From the NCBI RefSeq assembly GCF_014596085.1, contig NZ_JACCJY010000042.1, positions 1 through 50,158 on the forward strand: 50,158 nt of DNA. Direction: 5' to 3'. Position numbers and translations under genes: made by a program. Position 1 is the stretch's first letter; each line of letters opens with the position of its first letter. The notes under the pieces are model-generated. The model saw only the letters and a program-made list of their open reading frames with translations. It did no database searches and was not told the DNA's origin. Source of the stretch: Azospirillum tabaci. Its GTDB lineage: Bacteria > Pseudomonadota > Alphaproteobacteria > Azospirillales > Azospirillaceae. Positions 1 through 8,015 of the stretch are shown piece by piece.

Positions 1-135
1 TCTCTGCCGTTCCCTTGCCGCCGTCGCGCTTCTCAGCGGCCCCGGCGTCGTGGGAGCCGGGTTATAGGCGGCTCGGCCGAGACCGGCAAGAGCTTTTTTC
101 ATCGCTCCGCATTTTTTCCGAAAACGGCCGTCGGA

Positions 136-330
136 TCAGGCGCGGAGGGGAACGGCCCGCCGGCGATCGGACGGCTGGGAAGCGAAGCCATCGCGCAGGA
201 AGCGTTCAAGTTCGATCTCCTGGGCGCTCTTCGGCACCTGATCGATCGGACGAACATCGCAGCGCCCGTTCGCAGCGACCACGCGAAGAAGCATGGCGGC
301 GGCGTATCGCGGATTCTGACGGTTGCTCAT
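136..330 (-). CDS. small hypothetical protein (64 aa)
   Basis: I do not recognise this protein. It is a 64-residue, Arg-rich soluble frame with an Ala/Leu/Val-rich helix near the N terminus and an acidic stretch (AQEIELERFLRDGF) in the middle. The start at 330 is preferred over an ATG at 351 because AAGGGA lies about 11 nt upstream of it, whereas nothing resembling a ribosome binding site precedes 351. A candidate promoter lies about 60-90 bp upstream. There is no signal peptide or membrane segment. It is a lone gene, about 480 bp beyond the end of the uxu operon. The frame could be spurious in GC-rich DNA; the RBS and promoter are the only support. Confidence 0.42.
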   Translation of the reverse strand: MSNRQNPRYAAAMLLRVVAANGRCDVRPIDQVPKSAQEIELERFLRDGFASQPSDRRRAVPLRA

Positions 331-390
331 CCCAAGCGCTTCCCTTGTCATCGGCTTGCCGACACCCGCAGGGCCAGCACCACAACCCTG

Positions 391-418
391 ATTTTAATTG
401 ATTGTGATGTTTTTGCCA
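391..418 (-). promoter_or_regulatory. candidate sigma70-like promoter
   Basis: Read on the minus strand, TGGCAA (413-418) and TAAAAT (391-396) are separated by 16 nt in a locally AT-rich patch. It would drive the small gene ending at 136. This is consensus matching only. Confidence 0.35.
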
Positions 419-723
419 TAGCTTTTCGCGCTTCCGCCGAAAGAAAGTGGCGACGAGACTAAGCGGCGGATATTGTTGGCAAAAACATGCCCCAGGCTTG
501 ACTCGGAGGGTGTGAGAAAAAGAAGACGGGCCTTTGCGGGCCGCCTTATCGAGCATTTTATTCGAATGCGAACGGCCTGTTGCGCTTCTTACGCTTCAGG
601 ATGCCGATGTCCAGTCCGATATGACACCGGCTGGACCCGCGGCAAGAGCGCGCAGATTGGCGAGGAAATCGGCCGCGCCGGCGCAAAGCGAGGCAAACTG
701 CGACGACTCGCTCATCCCGGAGG

Positions 724-754
724 GAGGGGAGCGCCGTGGCACGGCGCCCCCCTC
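724..754 (-). terminator. strong hairpin downstream of uxuA
   Basis: GAGGGG-A-GCGCCGTG pairs with CACGGCGC-C-CCCCTC with one internal mismatch and a very tight loop, about 55 bp past the uxuA stop. There is no U-run on the minus strand, so it may be a transcript-stabilising hairpin or a Rho-assisted end rather than a classic intrinsic terminator. Confidence 0.45.
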
Positions 755-808
755 CTCCACGAAACGGTCAGGCTCCGCCAGCCGGACCCAAGCAAACGCC
801 CCGATGGA

Positions 809-2005
809 TCAGACCGGGAGTTGGCGCATCGAGGCCACGGCGGTCATCACGCCGCGGATTTCCGCCAGACCGCGCAGACGCCCGATCGCCGGGTAGCCGG
901 GGTGGGTCTTCTTGCCCACGTCGTCCAGCAGCTCGTGGCCGTGGTCGGGGCGGAAGGGAATGCGCCAGTTCGGGTTGCCGGCGTCCTTGCGGCGCTTCTG
1001 CTCCTCCAGAAGGGTGGTGACGACCGACACCATGTCGACGTCGCCGCCGAGATGCTCGGCTTCCTGGAAGGAGCCGTCGGGGTCCTTCTTCACGTTGCGC
1101 AGATGGGCGAAGGTGACCTTCGGGGCGAAGCGCTTGATCATCGCCGGCACGTCGTTCTTCGCCCCAGCGCCGAGCGAGCCGGTGCAGAAGGTGATGCCGT
1201 TGGCCTCCGAATCGATGACGTTGACGATGAAGTCGAGGTCGTCCTCGTTGCTGACGATGCGCGGCAGGCCCATCAGCGGACGCGGCGGGTCGTCGGGATG
1301 GATGCACATGCGGATGCCCACCTCTTCCGCGGTCGGGATCACCTCGCGCAGGAAATTGGCCAGCGTCTCGCGCAGCGCGCCGTGGCTCATGTCCTTGTAG
1401 CGGTCGAGCATGTTGCGCAGGCCCGGGATGTCGTAGCGGTCGAAGGCGCCCGGCAGGCCGGCCATGATGTTGGTGAGCAGCTTCTTCTTGTCGGCTTCCG
1501 ACGCCTTGTCGAACCAGGCGCGGGCGCGGGCCAGGACCTCGGGCGAATGATCGTCCTCGGCGCCCGGACGCTCCAGCATGAAGACGTCGAAGGCGGCGTG
1601 CTCGAAGGCGTTGAAGCGCAGCGAGGTGCCGCCGCCCGGCACCGGCGCGGCGAGGTCGGTGCGGGTCCAGTCGAGGATCGGCATGAAGTTGTAGCAGACC
1701 GTCGTCACCCCACAGGCCGCGAGGTTGCGCAGCGACTGGCGGTAGTTGTCGAACAGCGGGGTCAGATTGCCCTCGCCGATCTTGATGGACTCATGGACCG
1801 GCAGGCTTTCCACCACGCTCCAGCGCAGACCCAGCGAGGAGTCGGCGGCGATCATCGCCTTGCGCTCCTCGATCTCCTCGACCGACCAGACCACGCCGTA
1901 GGGGATCTGGTGCAGGGCGGTGACGATGCCGGTGGCGCCGGTCTGACGGATGTGGTTGAGCCGGATCACATCGTCCGGGCCGAACCAACGCCAAGTCTGT
2001 TCCAT
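809..2005 (-). CDS. uxuA: mannonate dehydratase UxuA
   Basis: Dehydrates D-mannonate to 2-keto-3-deoxygluconate, the step after fructuronate reductase in hexuronate breakdown, in the cytoplasm. The 398-residue length fits the family (about 390-400). The protein opens with MEQTWRWFGPDDVIRLNHIR and has the family blocks YNFMPILDWTRTDL, CIHPDDPP and FCTGSLG, plus a C-terminal FRPDHGHELLDD, which supply metal-binding His, Asp and Cys residues of the TIM barrel. The start at 2005 has AAGGAG 6 nt upstream; the open frame continues upstream but without homologous sequence. It is the last gene of a gntR-uxuB-uxuA operon, 71 nt after uxuB. Regulation is probably by the GntR protein at 3584-4279. Confidence 0.95.
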   Translation of the reverse strand: MEQTWRWFGPDDVIRLNHIRQTGATGIVTALHQIPYGVVWSVEEIEERKAMIAADSSLGLRWSVVESLPVHESIKIGEGNLTPLFDNYRQSLRNLAACGVTTVCYNFMPILDWTRTDLAAPVPGGGTSLRFNAFEHAAFDVFMLERPGAEDDHSPEVLARARAWFDKASEADKKKLLTNIMAGLPGAFDRYDIPGLRNMLDRYKDMSHGALRETLANFLREVIPTAEEVGIRMCIHPDDPPRPLMGLPRIVSNEDDLDFIVNVIDSEANGITFCTGSLGAGAKNDVPAMIKRFAPKVTFAHLRNVKKDPDGSFQEAEHLGGDVDMVSVVTTLLEEQKRRKDAGNPNWRIPFRPDHGHELLDDVGKKTHPGYPAIGRLRGLAEIRGVMTAVASMRQLPV

Positions 2006-2076
2006 GGTCTGCTCCTTGAAGAAGAGTGCTGTGCCGATGCCGGCATGTCTCGATGGGAATAGGATGAAAGGGCGCC

Positions 2077-3561
2077 TCAGCCCGCCGCCGACGGCGCAAG
2101 GGATTGCACGACGGCGCGGGAGCCCTCGGTGTAGAGCCGGCGCAGCGCGTCGGTCACGGCGGCGGTGAAGCGCGGGTCGCGCGGCAGGTCGTCGCCGAAG
2201 ACGGCGTTGAGCCCGAACAGGGCGGGCGCCAGGCGGTCGGCCACCGGCCCGGCCTCCGCCGCCAACTCGGCGAGCCGGGCGGCCATGGGGTCGCGCACGT
2301 CGATGGGGCGGCCCGCCTCGTCGGTGCCGGAGACGTAGCGCATCCAGCCCGCCACCCCCAGCGCCAGCCGGTCGATCGGCGCCCCGGCGGCCAGCCGGTC
2401 GCGGATCGTGCCGAGCAGCCGCTGCGGCAGCTTCTGCGTGCCGTCCATGGCGATCTGCCATGTGCGGTGGCGCAGGGCGGGATTGCGGAAGCGCTCGATC
2501 AGCGCGTCCTTGTAATGGCCGAGGTCGGCGCCCGGCGGCATGTGCAGGGTCGGCCCGGCCTCCTCGTCCATCAGGCCGCGGATCAGCCGGGCGAAGGCCG
2601 GGTCGGCCATGGTGTCCGACACCGTCTCGTAGCCGGCGAGATAGCCGAGATAGGCGAGCGTGGAGTGGCTGCCGTTCAGCAGGCGCAGCTTCATCGTCTC
2701 ATAGGGATGGACGTCGGGGACCAGCTCCGCCCCCTCCAGCTCCCAGGCGGGACGCCCGGTGGGGAAGCGGTCCTCGATCACCCACTGGCTGAACGGCTCG
2801 GTCACCACCGGCCAAGCGTCACGCAGGCCCAGCCCATCCGACACCCGGTCGCGGTCGGCGTCGGTGGTGGCCGGCACGATGCGGTCCACCATGCTGTTCG
2901 GGCAGGCCACGTTTTCGGCGAACCACGCCCCCAGCGCAGGGTCGCGCAGCTCCGCGTAGCGGCGCAGCAGGCCTGCCGCGGTGTCGCCGTTGCTCGGAAG
3001 GTTGTCGCAGCTCAGCACCGTGAAGGGCTCCACCCCGGCGGCGCGGCGGCGGATCAGAGCCTCCACCAGGAAGCCGGGCACGCTGCGCGGGCTTTCCGGG
3101 TTGGCGAGGTCGTGGACGATGTCCGGATGGGCCTCGTTCAGCGCTCCGGTCGCCGGGTCGTGGCAATAGCCCTTTTCCGTGACGGTCAGGGTGACGATGC
3201 GGACGGAGGGGCGGGTCAGCCGCTCCAGCACCGCCGCGGGGTCTTCCGGAGCGACCAGCAGCTCTGTGACCGAGCCGATCACCCGCAGCCGCTCGCCCGC
3301 GGCGTCGCGCACGGCGACGGTGTAGAGGCCGCCCTGCGGCTCAAGCGCGTCGCGCGTGTCGGGGCTGCGCAGACTGACACCGGCGATGCCCCAAGGGCCG
3401 AAGGAACGGGCCAGCGCGGCGTCGGTGTAGACGGCCTGATGGGCGCGATGGAAGGCGCCGATGCCCAGATGGACGATTCCGGTGGTCAGCGCGGCACGGT
3501 CATAGCCGGGACGCTGCACGCCGGGGCGCAGCGAGGGCAGCGTGTCGGGGCTCAGGCGCAT
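2077..3561 (-). CDS. uxuB: fructuronate reductase / mannitol dehydrogenase family (UxuB-like)
   Basis: NAD(P)-dependent polyol dehydrogenase of the long-chain mannitol dehydrogenase family, 494 aa. The Rossmann start is GIGAFHRAHQ (33-42). TVTEKGY (126-132) and SCDNLPSNG (184-192) are family blocks, and KLRLLNGSHS (291-300) gives the catalytic Lys-Asn-His set as K291, N296 and H299, spaced as in known mannitol dehydrogenases. Next to uxuA it most likely reduces D-fructuronate to D-mannonate; mannitol-2-dehydrogenase activity is the alternative by sequence alone. It starts 22 nt after the GntR-regulator stop and is followed by uxuA, so the three genes are probably co-transcribed. Confidence 0.92.
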   Translation of the reverse strand: MRLSPDTLPSLRPGVQRPGYDRAALTTGIVHLGIGAFHRAHQAVYTDAALARSFGPWGIAGVSLRSPDTRDALEPQGGLYTVAVRDAAGERLRVIGSVTELLVAPEDPAAVLERLTRPSVRIVTLTVTEKGYCHDPATGALNEAHPDIVHDLANPESPRSVPGFLVEALIRRRAAGVEPFTVLSCDNLPSNGDTAAGLLRRYAELRDPALGAWFAENVACPNSMVDRIVPATTDADRDRVSDGLGLRDAWPVVTEPFSQWVIEDRFPTGRPAWELEGAELVPDVHPYETMKLRLLNGSHSTLAYLGYLAGYETVSDTMADPAFARLIRGLMDEEAGPTLHMPPGADLGHYKDALIERFRNPALRHRTWQIAMDGTQKLPQRLLGTIRDRLAAGAPIDRLALGVAGWMRYVSGTDEAGRPIDVRDPMAARLAELAAEAGPVADRLAPALFGLNAVFGDDLPRDPRFTAAVTDALRRLYTEGSRAVVQSLAPSAAG

Positions 3562-3583
3562 GGAACACTCCGCATGACGGCTT

Positions 3584-4279
3584 TCAGGTCTCGAAGAAGT
3601 GGCTGTTGGTTCGGGCGATCTCGTCCACCGCGGCGAAGACGGTGCGCAGATGGGCGCGCATGGCCTCCTCCGCGCCGTCGGGGTCGCGGGCGGCGACGCG
3701 GTCCACGATGCTCTGGTGCTCGCCGACGATCTTCGCCGCCCAGCCTTCGCTGTGCAGCGACAGGAAGCGCACGCGGTCGAGCTGCGCCTTGACGGCGACC
3801 AGCAGGTCCCACACCGCCGGACGCCCGGCGATGCGCGCCAGCTCGGCGTGGGTGGCCTCGTCCAGGGCGAAGAACTCGGAATGGCGGTCGGGGGACATCA
3901 CGGCGCGGTGCGAGTCGAGAAGCCGGGCGAGGGAGGCGACGTCGCCCGCCTCCGCCCGCTCGGCGGCCAGACGCACGGTCCGGCACTCCAGGGTCTCGCG
4001 GATGAACTGGCTGTCGGACACCGCGGCGAGCTGGATCGGCGCCACGAAGGTGCCGACCTGCGGCACGATGCGCAGAAACCCTTCGTCGGCCAGCCGGCGG
4101 AAGGCCTCGCGCACGGGGGTGCGGCTGACGCCATAGCGGGCGGCCACGCGGGTCTCCGAAATTCCCTCGCCAGGGCGGATCTCTCCCGACAGCACGGCGG
4201 CGCGCAGGGCGTCGTAGACCCCGTGCAGGCGGGGACCGCGGATGTCGGTGGGGGCGGAGGAGGTCGGCGTGTCGGTCAT
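3584..4279 (-). CDS. GntR-family (FadR/FCD subfamily) transcriptional regulator, probable UxuR
   Basis: N-terminal winged helix (GVYDALRAAVLSGEIRPGE followed by SETRVAARYGVSRTPVREA) and a C-terminal all-helical FCD ligand domain with the metal-binding pattern LDEATHAEL, EHQSIV and MRAHL. FCD regulators of this type sense sugar acids such as glucuronate, fructuronate or mannonate. It is the first gene of the uxu operon, so it is probably its repressor and auto-regulated. The start is uncertain: ATG codons at 4303, 4288 and 4279 are all in frame and none has a clear Shine-Dalgarno sequence. I chose 4279 because the palindrome at 4300-4313 overlaps the longest start and would be better placed in the 5' untranslated or promoter region. 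Confidence 0.88.
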   Translation of the reverse strand: MTDTPTSSAPTDIRGPRLHGVYDALRAAVLSGEIRPGEGISETRVAARYGVSRTPVREAFRRLADEGFLRIVPQVGTFVAPIQLAAVSDSQFIRETLECRTVRLAAERAEAGDVASLARLLDSHRAVMSPDRHSEFFALDEATHAELARIAGRPAVWDLLVAVKAQLDRVRFLSLHSEGWAAKIVGEHQSIVDRVAARDPDGAEEAMRAHLRTVFAAVDEIARTNSHFFET

Positions 4280-4299
4280 GGCGTCCATCGCGTCAACTT

Positions 4300-4313
4300 G
4301 CATACTAGTATGC
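4300..4313. promoter_or_regulatory. 14-bp perfect palindrome, probable GntR/FCD operator
   Basis: GCATACTAGTATGC is self-complementary over all 14 bp and lies 20 bp upstream of the chosen regulator start. AT-centred palindromes of the GTATAC/ATACTAGTAT type are typical FCD-GntR sites. Location and symmetry suggest autoregulation of the uxu operon; the operator role is an inference. Confidence 0.6.
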
Positions 4314-4609
4314 CATCAGGAACGGGCACTGGCAAGAGGGAGCGGTGGGGAATGGGCGCTGGTGAGGATAGGTGTCGTGAAGGCAGGATGACGCAGCGAC
4401 GGCCGGCGCCCGAAATGCTCCGGACCGGCGCCGCCCGCTCATGGGAAGCGGTTCAAGGGCAACAATGGTTAGTATCGCTGATTTTCCGCCGACCGGAATA
4501 AATCGCGCATTCCTCTGACGGTCGGGATGAAGCGGGACCTATGGTTTTTCGCCCACGGAGCAGAGGCCGCAAAGGCAGCCGGCGGGCGGATCAACCATGG
4601 GAGGAAACG
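4304..4609. other. intergenic region between uxu operon and periplasmic sensor gene
   Basis: About 300 bp with no convincing gene. It holds the right part of the operator palindrome at its left edge and the GGGAGGAAACG ribosome binding site of the 4610 gene at its right edge. A long plus-strand frame through here extends the 4610 protein but lacks any start signal. Confidence 0.6.
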
Positions 4610-5206
4610 ATGTCCAAACGCTTTTCCCTGCTGCTGTCCACCGCGGCGGTTCTGACGGTGCTCGGCACGCTGCCGGCCTACGCCGCCGACCCCGCCCTGG
4701 AAGCAAACGTCCGCAAGACGGTGAGCCCGCAGACCCAGACCTGGCTCGCCGATCCGGCGGTCGTCGACGCCGTCAAGGCCCAGAACGCTCAGAACAAGGG
4801 CCTCGACCAAGCCAAGATCGACGCCATGGACAACGACTGGAAGGCGGCGGCCAAGGCCAAGTCCGCCAACCCCACCTACGACAAGATCGCCGCGAACGCC
4901 GTGACCAAGCGCCTGAAGGAGGTGACGGACAAGAGCAACGGCCGGATCGTGGAAATCCTGCTGATGGACAACCGCGGCCTGAACGTGGCCCAGACCGGCG
5001 GCACCTCCGACTACTGGCAGGGCGACGAGCCGAAGTGGCAGAAGGTCTACAGCGGCGGCTCCGACCTCTACATGACCGACCCGGAGAAGGACGCCGAGAC
5101 GAACGCCATGTTGACCGAGGTCAGCGTTCCCGTGCTCGATCCGGCCAGCAAGGAGAAGATCGGCGTGGCGATGATCGTGCTCGACACCAACAAGCTCGGC
5201 AACTGA
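4610..5206 (+). CDS. secreted single-Cache/PDC-like periplasmic protein
   Basis: A 198-aa protein with a clear Sec signal peptide: MSKR, a hydrophobic core, then cleavage after PAYA near residue 25. The mature part has the pattern of a small extracytoplasmic sensor domain: N-terminal helix (LEANVRKTVSPQTQ), then LLMDNRGLNVAQTGGTSDYWQGDE and a C-terminal VLDPASKEKIGVAMIVLD strand, as seen in Cache-type ligand domains of chemoreceptors. Unlike those it has no membrane anchor or signalling domain, so it would be a free periplasmic sensor or binding protein. GGGAGG sits 7 nt before the ATG. It converges on the GGDEF-EAL gene; a functional link is speculation. Confidence 0.75.
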   Translation: MSKRFSLLLSTAAVLTVLGTLPAYAADPALEANVRKTVSPQTQTWLADPAVVDAVKAQNAQNKGLDQAKIDAMDNDWKAAAKAKSANPTYDKIAANAVTKRLKEVTDKSNGRIVEILLMDNRGLNVAQTGGTSDYWQGDEPKWQKVYSGGSDLYMTDPEKDAETNAMLTEVSVPVLDPASKEKIGVAMIVLDTNKLGN

Positions 5207-5212
5207 CGGGGC

Positions 5213-5260
5213 GCGGCTTCCCGCCGGCCCGTCCCCACCGGGCCGGCACCGGGAAGCCGC
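5213..5260. terminator. long two-part hairpin between convergent genes
   Basis: GCGGCTTCCCG (5213-5223) pairs perfectly with 5250-5260 and CCGGCCCG (5224-5231) with 5239-5246, leaving a 7-nt loop and a 3-nt bulge. It lies between the stops of the convergent genes at 5206 and 5262, with no U-run on either side. It probably marks the 3' end of both transcripts. Confidence 0.55.
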
Positions 5261-5261
5261 C

Positions 5262-7325
5262 CTATCCGGCGTTCTCCACCAGGAAGCGCTCGAAGGCATC
5301 CACGTCGAGCGGGCGGCTGATCAGGAAGCCCTGGATGCGGGTGCAGCGCTGGCGGCGCAGCATGTCCGCCTGCTCCTCCGTCTCCACCCCCTCGGCGATG
5401 GTGTCGAAGCCCAGGCTGTCGGCCAGATTCACGATGGTGTTGACGATGGCCGGGTCGGTGGCCGACTGCACGATGTCGCGGACGAAGCTGCGGTCGATCT
5501 TCAGCGTGTCGATCGGGAACCGCTTCAGATAGGCCAGGGAGGAATAGCCGGTCCCGAAGTCGTCGATGGACAGGCGGATGCCGATCCCCTTCAGCCCGTG
5601 CAGGATGGTCACCGCCTTCTCGATGTCGCCGATCATGGCGCCCTCGGTCAGCTCCAGCTCCAGCCGCTCCGGCGGCACGCCGCTGCGCTCCACCACGTCG
5701 CGGACGAAACTCACCAGACGCGCGTCCTGGAACTGGCGCGGCGACAGGTTGACCGACACCGAGGCGATGTCCAGCCCCGCCGTCAGCCAGCCGGCCAGAC
5801 GGGTGCAGGCCTCCTTCAGGGTCCAGGCGCCGATCTCCCAGATCAGGCCGGTCTCCTCGGCCAGCGGGATGAACTCCGCCGGGCTGACGAGGCCGCGGAC
5901 CGGGTGGCGCCAGCGGATCAGCGCCTCCGCCCCGATCACCCGGTGCAAGCCGCGGTGCGGCATGTCCACCTTGGGCTGGAAATGCAGTTCGAACTCCTCG
6001 CCGGTTGCGGCGGCGCGGCGCAGGTCGCTCTCCAGCCCCAGCGTGAAGCCGGTGCGCTCCCGCATGCCCGCCTCGTAGAAGACGAACTTGCATTCCGGGT
6101 TGCGCTTGGCGTGGTACATGGCGAGATCGGCGTTGCGCAGCAGCTGGTCCGCGGTCTCGCCGTCGTCGGGGAAGAAGGCGACGCCGATCGAGGCGCCGCA
6201 GAAGAGTTCCTGGTTGTGGACGGCGAAGGGCTCGCCCATCGAATAGAGCACCTTCTCGACCAGCCGGGCACCGGCGGCGCGGTCCACCGCGTCGGGCGCC
6301 ACGATCAGGAACTCGTCGCCGCCCAGCCGCCCCACCGTGTCGGAGACGCGGGTGCAGTTGCGCAGCCGCTTGGCCACCAGCTTCAGCAGGTCGTCGCCGG
6401 CGTGGTGGCCCAGCGTGTCGTTCACCTGCTTGAAGCGGTTGAGGTCGAGGAAGGCGACGGCGACCTTGGTGCGCATGCGCTGGGCGCGCGCGATGGCCTC
6501 CTCCAGCCGCTCGCAGACCAGCCAGCGGTTCGGCAGGTCGGTCAGCCGGTCGAAGCTGGCCTGGTAGCGGATCTGGTGTTCCTGGTACTTGCGCTGGCTG
6601 ATGTCGGCGAGCGTCAGCACGTAATGCTCCAGCGCACCGCCCGGCGCGCGCACCGCCGTGACCGACAGCGAGGCCGCGAAGGCGTCGCCGGAATGGCGGA
6701 AGCTGGTCACCTCGCCCTGCCAGCGCCCTTCCGTGCGGGCGGTGCGCCAGATGTCGTCGATGAAGGCGCGCTCGTGCGAGCCGGGGGCGAAAATGACCAG
6801 CGGGCGTTGGAGAAGCTCTTCCCGCTGGAAGTCGGTCATCATCTCGTAGGCCGGGTTGACCGCCTGCACCGACAGGTCGGGGTCCACGATCAGGATGCCG
6901 TCGGCCACGCTGTCGAAGACGGTGGCGAGCAGGCGGATCTTCTCCTCGTGCTGCTTGCGCTCGGTGATGTCCTGGACGGTGCCTTCGTAATAGCGGATCC
7001 GGCCCTGCTGGTCGCGCACGCAACGCGCGTTCTCCGAGATCCAGATGATCGAACCGTCGCTGCGGAAGACCCGCGCCTCGAAGCTCTGCACCACGTCGCG
7101 CTCGGCCATCAGGCGGGCGAAGGCCTCGCGCTTGCCGGGATCGACGTAGAGCTGGCCGGCGATGTCCGTCAGATTGTCGATGAGATCGGCCGGCGACCGG
7201 TAGCCGTAAATCCGCGCCAGCGCCGGGTTGACCCGCAAATAACGCCCATCCACCGTGGTCTGGTAAATACCTTCGACCGCGTTCTCGAAAATACTTCTGT
7301 ATTGCTCTTCCGTCTCTTGGCTCAT
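5262..7325 (-). CDS. PAS-PAS-GGDEF-EAL protein (c-di-GMP turnover)
   Basis: A 687-aa soluble signalling protein. Two PAS domains (about 5-125 and 130-250), each ending in a PAC-type motif (VQDITERKQ, LADISQRKY), precede a GGDEF domain (about 255-415) and an EAL domain (about 430-680). GGDEF is intact at 335-339, with an RxxD inhibitory site (R326-D329) exactly five residues upstream. EAL is intact at 467-469, followed by DDFGTGYSS. Both cyclase and phosphodiesterase activities are therefore possible. There is no membrane segment. The start at 7325 has GAGG about 10 nt upstream; ATG 7373 is in frame but lacks an RBS. The upstream 7430-7490 stretch is AT-rich and probably holds the promoter. 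Confidence 0.93.
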   Translation of the reverse strand: MSQETEEQYRSIFENAVEGIYQTTVDGRYLRVNPALARIYGYRSPADLIDNLTDIAGQLYVDPGKREAFARLMAERDVVQSFEARVFRSDGSIIWISENARCVRDQQGRIRYYEGTVQDITERKQHEEKIRLLATVFDSVADGILIVDPDLSVQAVNPAYEMMTDFQREELLQRPLVIFAPGSHERAFIDDIWRTARTEGRWQGEVTSFRHSGDAFAASLSVTAVRAPGGALEHYVLTLADISQRKYQEHQIRYQASFDRLTDLPNRWLVCERLEEAIARAQRMRTKVAVAFLDLNRFKQVNDTLGHHAGDDLLKLVAKRLRNCTRVSDTVGRLGGDEFLIVAPDAVDRAAGARLVEKVLYSMGEPFAVHNQELFCGASIGVAFFPDDGETADQLLRNADLAMYHAKRNPECKFVFYEAGMRERTGFTLGLESDLRRAAATGEEFELHFQPKVDMPHRGLHRVIGAEALIRWRHPVRGLVSPAEFIPLAEETGLIWEIGAWTLKEACTRLAGWLTAGLDIASVSVNLSPRQFQDARLVSFVRDVVERSGVPPERLELELTEGAMIGDIEKAVTILHGLKGIGIRLSIDDFGTGYSSLAYLKRFPIDTLKIDRSFVRDIVQSATDPAIVNTIVNLADSLGFDTIAEGVETEEQADMLRRQRCTRIQGFLISRPLDVDAFERFLVENAG

Positions 7326-7582
7326 GGACCGGGCCTCATCTGGCGCGAGAGCGTTGGCCTCAGGAAAAAGCATGCGAACGACCTGAGCGGGCAATTGCGA
7401 AGGACGCCTTTTTGCGCCGCAAAAAAGTAGAAGGCGGATCGCGACGCGCGTCAAGGCGGTTCGTTTTATATTTTTCACAATTGCAATAAAACAGGCATGT
7501 GCGCCGGCCCGCCCAAACGTTGCATCGTCGCGGCGAGGGGTGGCGGATGGGCCACAGAACCGGCCCATGGCGCAGACATGCG

Positions 7583-7608
7583 AAAAGGGCCGGATCGCTC
7601 CGGCCCTT
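7583..7608 (-). terminator. intrinsic terminator of the zinc-finger gene
   Basis: AAGGGCCGGA (7585-7594) and TCCGGCCCTT (7599-7608) form a 10-bp stem with loop TCGC. On the minus strand the stem runs into TTTTC. It lies 44 bp beyond the stop at 7652. Confidence 0.75.
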
Positions 7609-7651
7609 CCTGTGCGCGGGATTTCCGCCCTGTAAAAAAGCGCCGCCGGGG

Positions 7652-7834
7652 TCAGTGCCCGTGCGTGCCCGTCTTGGCGCCTTCCTTCAGGACGAAGTGA
7701 CGCGAGCAATAGGGGCATTCGACCTTCCCCTCGGCGCTCAGCGTCAGATAGACCAACGGGTGGCCGAGAGCGCCGCCGCCACCGTCGCAACCGACGGTCA
7801 GGGTCTCGACTTCAATCGTTTCAATTGGCTGCAT
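7652..7834 (-). CDS. CHCC zinc-finger domain protein (NDUFS6-like)
   Basis: A 60-aa protein with C16, H25, C40 and C43 in the arrangement VGCDGGGGALGHPLVYL ... VECPYCSRHFVL. This is the short CHCC zinc-finger family related to the NDUFS6/13-kDa complex I accessory subunit, common as a free-standing protein in alphaproteobacteria. The start at 7834 is preferred because GGAGG lies 7 nt upstream; ATG 7843 directly abuts that same GGAGG and GTG 7858 has none. It is a single gene with its own terminator. A role in complex I assembly or zinc binding is inferred from the family. Confidence 0.9.
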   Translation of the reverse strand: MQPIETIEVETLTVGCDGGGGALGHPLVYLTLSAEGKVECPYCSRHFVLKEGAKTGTHGH

Positions 7835-8015
7835 GGCAGACATCCTCCACTTTGACACACGCGCGCGTTAACGCCATCGTTAAGATGCCCACCGAATGAG
7901 GCACGCGCGCGGGGTCGGATCATACCCAACGCGCCGGATGGATCAAGTGATTGGACAGTGATCGCCCCTGGGGATTCGGACTCGGGGCACGACCGGAAAG
8001 GCCCGTTTCGATTCC

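Noticed and set aside
473..2062. Long plus-strand open frame over uxuA
   Set aside because: Antisense to a convincing uxuA; GC-rich codon shadow (His/Arg/Gly/Val-rich) with no family motif.
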